A stretch of 33,961 nt of DNA from a virus: positions 1-33,961 of IMG/VR virus record IMGVR_UViG_3300049855_000221; one strand, 5' to 3'. A program made the translations under genes and the position numbers. This document shows, piece by piece, positions 30,989-33,961 of the stretch. Within the stretch, counting starts at the first letter, position 1, and each line of letters begins with the position of its first letter. Below the pieces are notes generated by a model. The model saw nothing but the letters and a program-made list of their open reading frames with translations. It searched no databases and was not told the origin of the DNA.

Positions 30989-31623
30989 AAATATGTTCAA
31001 GGTGTGAGCTTTTAAAGGATATAAGTAAATTTCATAAAAGCAATTCACATACAAACGGGTTAAGGCCAGAATGTAAAGATTGTTGGAAAAAAAGCTATTT
31101 AGAAAACAGGATTAAAATACTGGCTAAAAGAAGTGAATATAGAAAATATAATAAAGAAATAATAAGGGCTTCAAAAAGAAGATATTACGTTAATAGTAGA
31201 TATAAAATAAGATTAAAAGCCAAAGAAAATTACAAGATTAACAGAGAATCGATACTTGCAAAAAATATGATATGGAGAAAAAATTCAGATAGGGGGCAAT
31301 TTTTGAGTATTCGCAGGGGGGCTATTTTAAGGGATATGCAATTTGCAATTACATTTGAGTCTGCATTAGAGTTTAAAAATAAGCCATGTTTTTATTGTGG
31401 AGAAAACGTGCCCAGGATCGGGATTGACAGAGTAAACAACGATATTGGTTATGTAGTTGGAAATTTGGTCACATGTTGCACGATTTGCAATCGTATGAAA
31501 ACTAATTATTCCGTTAACAACTTCATTAAGCATTGTAGAAAAATTAGTGAACATTTTATAAAAGTTGAAAAGGCATTGAATTGGCGTAATGGAACCACGC
31601 TTAAACCTGGGATATTAACTTGA
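30946..31623 (+). CDS. HNH homing-type endonuclease
   Basis: 225 residues. The N-terminal zinc knuckle has CSRC and CKDC; a long basic helix follows (RASKRRYYVNSRYKIRLKAK). The HNH core has C148-x2-C151, GIDRVNNDIGYVVGN and C-C-T-I-C-N-R-M-K. This is the type of phage HNH with GIDR-x-x-N-x-x-GY. It begins within the DUF6745-like gene, without an obvious ribosome site, and its last 16 residues (ALNWRNGTTLKPGILT) repeat that gene's own end. It therefore appears to have inserted at the gene's 3' end. Confidence 0.85.
   Translation: MAKWHKRKTGNFNLEICSRCELLKDISKFHKSNSHTNGLRPECKDCWKKSYLENRIKILAKRSEYRKYNKEIIRASKRRYYVNSRYKIRLKAKENYKINRESILAKNMIWRKNSDRGQFLSIRRGAILRDMQFAITFESALEFKNKPCFYCGENVPRIGIDRVNNDIGYVVGNLVTCCTICNRMKTNYSVNNFIKHCRKISEHFIKVEKALNWRNGTTLKPGILT
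31573..31623 (+). repeat. Gene-end repeat, copy 2
   Basis: Codes for ALNWRNGTTLKPGILT and TGA at the end of the HNH gene, and directly abuts the start of the nuclease gene (TTGA overlap). That is how the DUF6745-like gene would have ended before the insertion. Confidence 0.8.
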
Positions 31624-32453
31624 AAAAATATAAATTCCTAGAAAAAGAGCATATACATACTTTTGACAATAAACCCCTTATGGGTACTAGCACCATTGTC
31701 TCATCTATTGGAAAGGGCGCAGCCCTTAGCTGGTGGGCTAGTCAAAAGGCATGTGAGGTTATGGGGTGGATTAAACCTGTAAAAGATGAGAAGAATAACT
31801 GGTGCATATTGAATGGTTCCGATCGAGAGATTTCTGCTATGCAGGCAGTTGAGAATATTAAAAACATGTCACCTGCTGAATATTTAGCTCTTTTAGATAT
31901 CGCATATAAAGCCCATTCTACTAACTTAAAGAAAACAGCTAAAAGCGGGACTGATCTCCATGCGGAGCTTGAATCATATATAAAATCACAAATGAAAGGA
32001 CAAAAAGCAGACTATTCAGAACGCTTAGAATCTTTTGTTGAATGGTCTAAGAAGAACGTAAAGGAATGGCTATTTAGTGAGATTCATGTCTATTCTGAAT
32101 CTATGGGTACGGGTGGTATCATTGACTGTGGGTTTATAGACAAAGATGACTATTTCGTTATTGGTGATTTTAAATCTGGTGGGGCTTGGTTCTCCGGTAT
32201 GGCCCAAATTGGCGGGTATGATATCCAACTGTTTGAAAACATGGCTGGACATGACGCAGATGGAAACAAGATATTTGAACCTATTAAATATCAAAAAGGA
32301 ACTAAACACGCTATTTTGTCTTTTAAAGACGGGTTTAAAAAACCATTCGTGAGAGCAGATATAGAATCGAACAAAAACGCCTTTAAGTTCGCTCATGGCT
32401 TATACGTCGAACAGATGAAATTTGAAAAGGAAGTGTCTAATGGAAAATCTTGA
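31620..32453 (+). CDS. PD-(D/E)XK nuclease of the RecB/Cas4-like type
   Basis: 277 residues with TTG start overlapping the previous stop. Motifs in order: His114 in SGTDLHAELE, Glu154 in FSEIHVY, Asp169 in GGIIDCGF, Asp183 and Lys185 in IGDFKSGG, Gln196 and Tyr200 in QIGGYDIQL. That is the complete RecB-like nuclease set (H, D, D-x-K, Q-x3-Y). It probably processes DNA ends in phage recombination or replication. No iron-sulphur cysteine cluster typical of Cas4 is visible. Confidence 0.75.
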   Translation: MKKYKFLEKEHIHTFDNKPLMGTSTIVSSIGKGAALSWWASQKACEVMGWIKPVKDEKNNWCILNGSDREISAMQAVENIKNMSPAEYLALLDIAYKAHSTNLKKTAKSGTDLHAELESYIKSQMKGQKADYSERLESFVEWSKKNVKEWLFSEIHVYSESMGTGGIIDCGFIDKDDYFVIGDFKSGGAWFSGMAQIGGYDIQLFENMAGHDADGNKIFEPIKYQKGTKHAILSFKDGFKKPFVRADIESNKNAFKFAHGLYVEQMKFEKEVSNGKS

Positions 32454-32676
32454 ATCTTTAAACACAGATGATATTAGTAACAAGATAGTCGAAAAAGATA
32501 AGTCCATAATCAGTCAAATGGATAGGCTCGATGAGTTAATGACTGAAAAGCACAATTTAGAAGTGAGTCTAATGAATCTAAACGAGACTATAAGAATGGC
32601 TAAGAAGCTAATCAGTAAGACTAAGATTGAAAAAGACATGCTGGAACGATCATACTGGAAAGCGAGAAATAGATGA
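32440..32676 (+). CDS. 78-residue coiled-coil protein
   Basis: ATG 32440 follows AAGGAAGTG and lies inside the end of the nuclease gene; an ATG at 32422 lacks a site. Strongly heptad-like charged helix (ESLNTDDISNKIVEKDKSII, LDELMTEKHNLEVSLMNLNE). Possible nuclease partner or adaptor. Confidence 0.55.
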   Translation: MENLESLNTDDISNKIVEKDKSIISQMDRLDELMTEKHNLEVSLMNLNETIRMAKKLISKTKIEKDMLERSYWKARNR

Positions 32677-32828
32677 TTGAAAATATATTTAAATTTATTA
32701 TGTTTTTAATCAGAATGATTTTTACACCATTAAGCTTTGGTTATTGGATGAATAATTATTATGCTGGAATATTTATGTTTTTTTTAATTGATTTAATAAT
32801 TTATCTTGCAGGGCAACGGGATGTATGA
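32673..32828 (+). CDS. 51-residue membrane protein with two helices
   Basis: ATG overlaps the previous stop (ATGA) and its own stop overlaps the next start (ATGA). Two hydrophobic segments (IENIFKFIMFLIRMIFTPLS and AGIFMFFLIDLIIYLAG) flank a short polar turn. An early membrane protein of unknown role. Confidence 0.6.
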   Translation: MIENIFKFIMFLIRMIFTPLSFGYWMNNYYAGIFMFFLIDLIIYLAGQRDV

Positions 32829-33082
32829 AAACCAATAAAGATACAGTTGAAGCATATGCACAGGCTTGCTGGGATATTCTATTGGCTCTTGATATTCAGG
32901 ATGGGCATTGTAAGAGTTATGATCCATTGACGATAGACGAGGCAGAAAAGATAGCTCATTCTTACGTTTTTGATTTATGGGACGGCGGCCGTCATCACAA
33001 ATACGGGAGTCTTTATCAGGTAATCAATGCCATAAAGGAAGAAACAGTTAAGGCGATAAAAACAGAATATGAATCTAACTAA
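32825..33082 (+). CDS. 85-residue hypothetical protein
   Basis: Soluble protein (VEAYAQACWDILLALDIQDG, LYQVINAIKEETVKAIKTEY) with mixed helices. No family recognised. It is coupled on both sides by short overlaps. Confidence 0.5.
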   Translation: MKTNKDTVEAYAQACWDILLALDIQDGHCKSYDPLTIDEAEKIAHSYVFDLWDGGRHHKYGSLYQVINAIKEETVKAIKTEYESN

Positions 33083-33176
33083 AACCCATATATTCTTGGT
33101 GCTAATTGCTTACGGAATCGTATTCGTTTCTTTTGTTGTTGGATGGAAATTCTTAATGGAGTGGCTGTTTATATGA
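33069..33176 (+). CDS. 35-residue membrane peptide
   Basis: ATG 33069 overlaps the end of the preceding gene. One hydrophobic helix (IFLVLIAYGIVFVSFVVGWK) with basic residues on both sides. Its stop overlaps the following ATG (ATGA at 33173-33176). Small but well placed in the overlapping-gene chain. Confidence 0.45.
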   Translation: MNLTKTHIFLVLIAYGIVFVSFVVGWKFLMEWLFI

Positions 33177-33337
33177 ATTTAGTTAAGAGTCATTGCTGTT
33201 CAATGCCTACTTTTATTGATTCTTGGATAGGGGAGAATTTTGAAAAGGTAAGAAAGTGCAGTAAATGTTTAAATACCTGTTATGCTGTTGTGAGTCCAAT
33301 TAAAGAAGAAGATATGAAATCAAAGGTGGGAAGTTAA
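33173..33337 (+). CDS. 54-residue zinc-knuckle protein
   Basis: Start at ATG 33173 (ATGA overlap with the membrane peptide) rather than 33143. The product has HCC and CSKCLNTC motifs, likely a zinc knuckle. Unknown role. Confidence 0.5.
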   Translation: MNLVKSHCCSMPTFIDSWIGENFEKVRKCSKCLNTCYAVVSPIKEEDMKSKVGS

Positions 33338-33589
33338 ATGAATTGTAATTACTGTGGGAATAAAGCTACTAGGATAGGACTATGTAACACGCATTATCAA
33401 AGACGCTGGTGGAGGAAGAAGCATGGCGTTCCGTATGACAACCTTAATGTTAGTGGCAGAGAGAAAAGGGCTGCCTGTAAGGTATGCGGAAAACCAAGGG
33501 ATTTAAAATTGTCGACTGCTATATGCAGGGAACACTACAACAAAATGCAGAGAGCTAGATATTATTCTATGAGGAAATTAAAGAAATGA
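33338..33589 (+). CDS. Double zinc-finger protein
   Basis: 83 residues with two C-x2-C ... C-x2-H repeats: CNYCGNKATRIGLCNTHY and CKVCGKPRDLK...CREHY. They are separated by a basic aromatic segment (QRRWWRKKHG). Resembles small phage nucleic-acid-binding zinc proteins. No HNH catalytic residues are visible. Confidence 0.6.
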   Translation: MNCNYCGNKATRIGLCNTHYQRRWWRKKHGVPYDNLNVSGREKRAACKVCGKPRDLKLSTAICREHYNKMQRARYYSMRKLKK

Positions 33590-33837
33590 CTAAAAAAGAC
33601 ATCATTTTGAATTCTTTAAGAATAGCAAAGAACAGAACTTTATCTATAAAAGAGTTTGAGGATGTCCAGTTTGGTATTTACCATAAATTAGCCAGTAGGT
33701 GTTCTGATTTGAATAAGCTTGGGTATAAAATTGAATATATCCCGTCTTCATCCGGCGTCTGGAGTGATGCTGCCTACAGGTTGGTCTTAGATAAAGACTA
33801 CGATATTGAACAGAACGGGCAATTGAGGTTTGCATGA
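33586..33837 (+). CDS. Winged-helix DNA-binding protein (HTH type)
   Basis: 83 residues: helix (DIILNSLRIAKNRTLSIKEF), second helix with [LI]-A-S-R-x-S-D-L-x-K-x-G-Y-x-I, then wing. That S-R-x-x-D-L-x-x-x-G-[YF] core matches the HTH_39-like domain common in phage and plasmid DNA-binding proteins. Its stop overlaps the RusA gene start, suggesting joint expression with recombination genes. Confidence 0.6.
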   Translation: MTKKDIILNSLRIAKNRTLSIKEFEDVQFGIYHKLASRCSDLNKLGYKIEYIPSSSGVWSDAAYRLVLDKDYDIEQNGQLRFA

Positions 33838-33961
33838 TACAGAATCCTTCGCTTGATTTAATTATTGAAATTGAACCTGTGGCGCAGTCTCGTCCTCGTT
33901 TCACTACCAGGGGGGGGTTTGCAAGGACTTATGAACTTAAAGAAATGACTCAATATAAAAA
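33834..33961 (+). CDS. RusA-like Holliday junction resolvase, partial
   Basis: The window ends inside this gene; 42 residues are visible. The start (LIIEIEPVAQSRPRFTTRGG followed by FARTYE) matches the RusA N-terminus: I-x-x-x-P-x-[PA]-x-x-R-P-R-F then x-Y. RusA enzymes cleave four-way DNA junctions in phage recombination or before packaging. The start overlaps the winged-helix gene by 4 bases. The catalytic acidic residues lie beyond the window. Confidence 0.65.
   Translation, partial: MIQNPSLDLIIEIEPVAQSRPRFTTRGGFARTYELKEMTQYK

Noticed and set aside
31620-32453. Cas4 identity for the PD-(D/E)XK nuclease
   Set aside because: It lacks the iron-sulphur cysteines of Cas4 and there is no CRISPR context; a phage recombination or end-processing nuclease is more likely.

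Overview
This window reads as about 34 kb of a tailed-phage genome, or a large part of one, most likely a short-tailed (podovirus-like) virus. It is AT-rich and almost free of non-coding space, and neighbouring genes are often joined by 4-base ATGA stop/start overlaps. The sequence alone does not name the host. Sec-type signal peptides and several lipobox proteins around the lysis genes favour a diderm (Gram-negative-type) bacterium. I see no integrase, repressor-like lysogeny module, phage RNA polymerase, tRNA or CRISPR array.

Layout. (1) 1-1824, plus strand: a multi-spanning membrane protein, a signal-anchored protein and a 29-residue membrane peptide, convergent with the rest of the left half; this looks like an accessory (moron) cassette, perhaps glycan-modifying. 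(2) 1912-5006, minus: lysis region with an alpha/beta hydrolase, two small lipoproteins, tiny membrane proteins, an NlpC/P60 endolysin and a coiled-coil membrane protein. A plus-strand HNH endonuclease gene interrupts it. (3) 5010-24480, minus: virion and packaging genes. Read in transcription order (right to left) they are terminase small subunit, two micro-ORFs, a structured non-coding segment, terminase large subunit, portal, scaffold, major capsid protein, adaptor, a large tail protein, three probable internal/ejection proteins and exported fibre or beta-helix proteins. Seven proteins in this block carry signal peptides, which is unusual for virion components. (4) 24736-25760: a PC4-like protein and the divergent control region. 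It has near-consensus sigma70 promoters in both directions, a leftward leader ORF with an intrinsic terminator, and a run of hairpins. (5) 25777-33961, plus: early region of small genes, a RAMP-like protein followed by a pentanucleotide-phased array, zinc-ribbon proteins, a lipoprotein, a protein with an SSB-type tail, a DUF6745-like repeat protein, a second HNH gene, a PD-(D/E)XK nuclease, a winged-helix protein and a RusA-like resolvase cut off by the window end.

How it works together (inference). The divergent region would switch between rightward early replication/takeover genes and leftward late packaging, structure and lysis genes. The most striking observations are these: a RAMP-like protein gene (26276-26914) directly followed by about 31 G-anchored 5-base units filling the whole intergenic gap; signal peptides on many virion-region proteins; and two HNH genes that each sit beside a near-duplicate of one end of the gene they interrupt.
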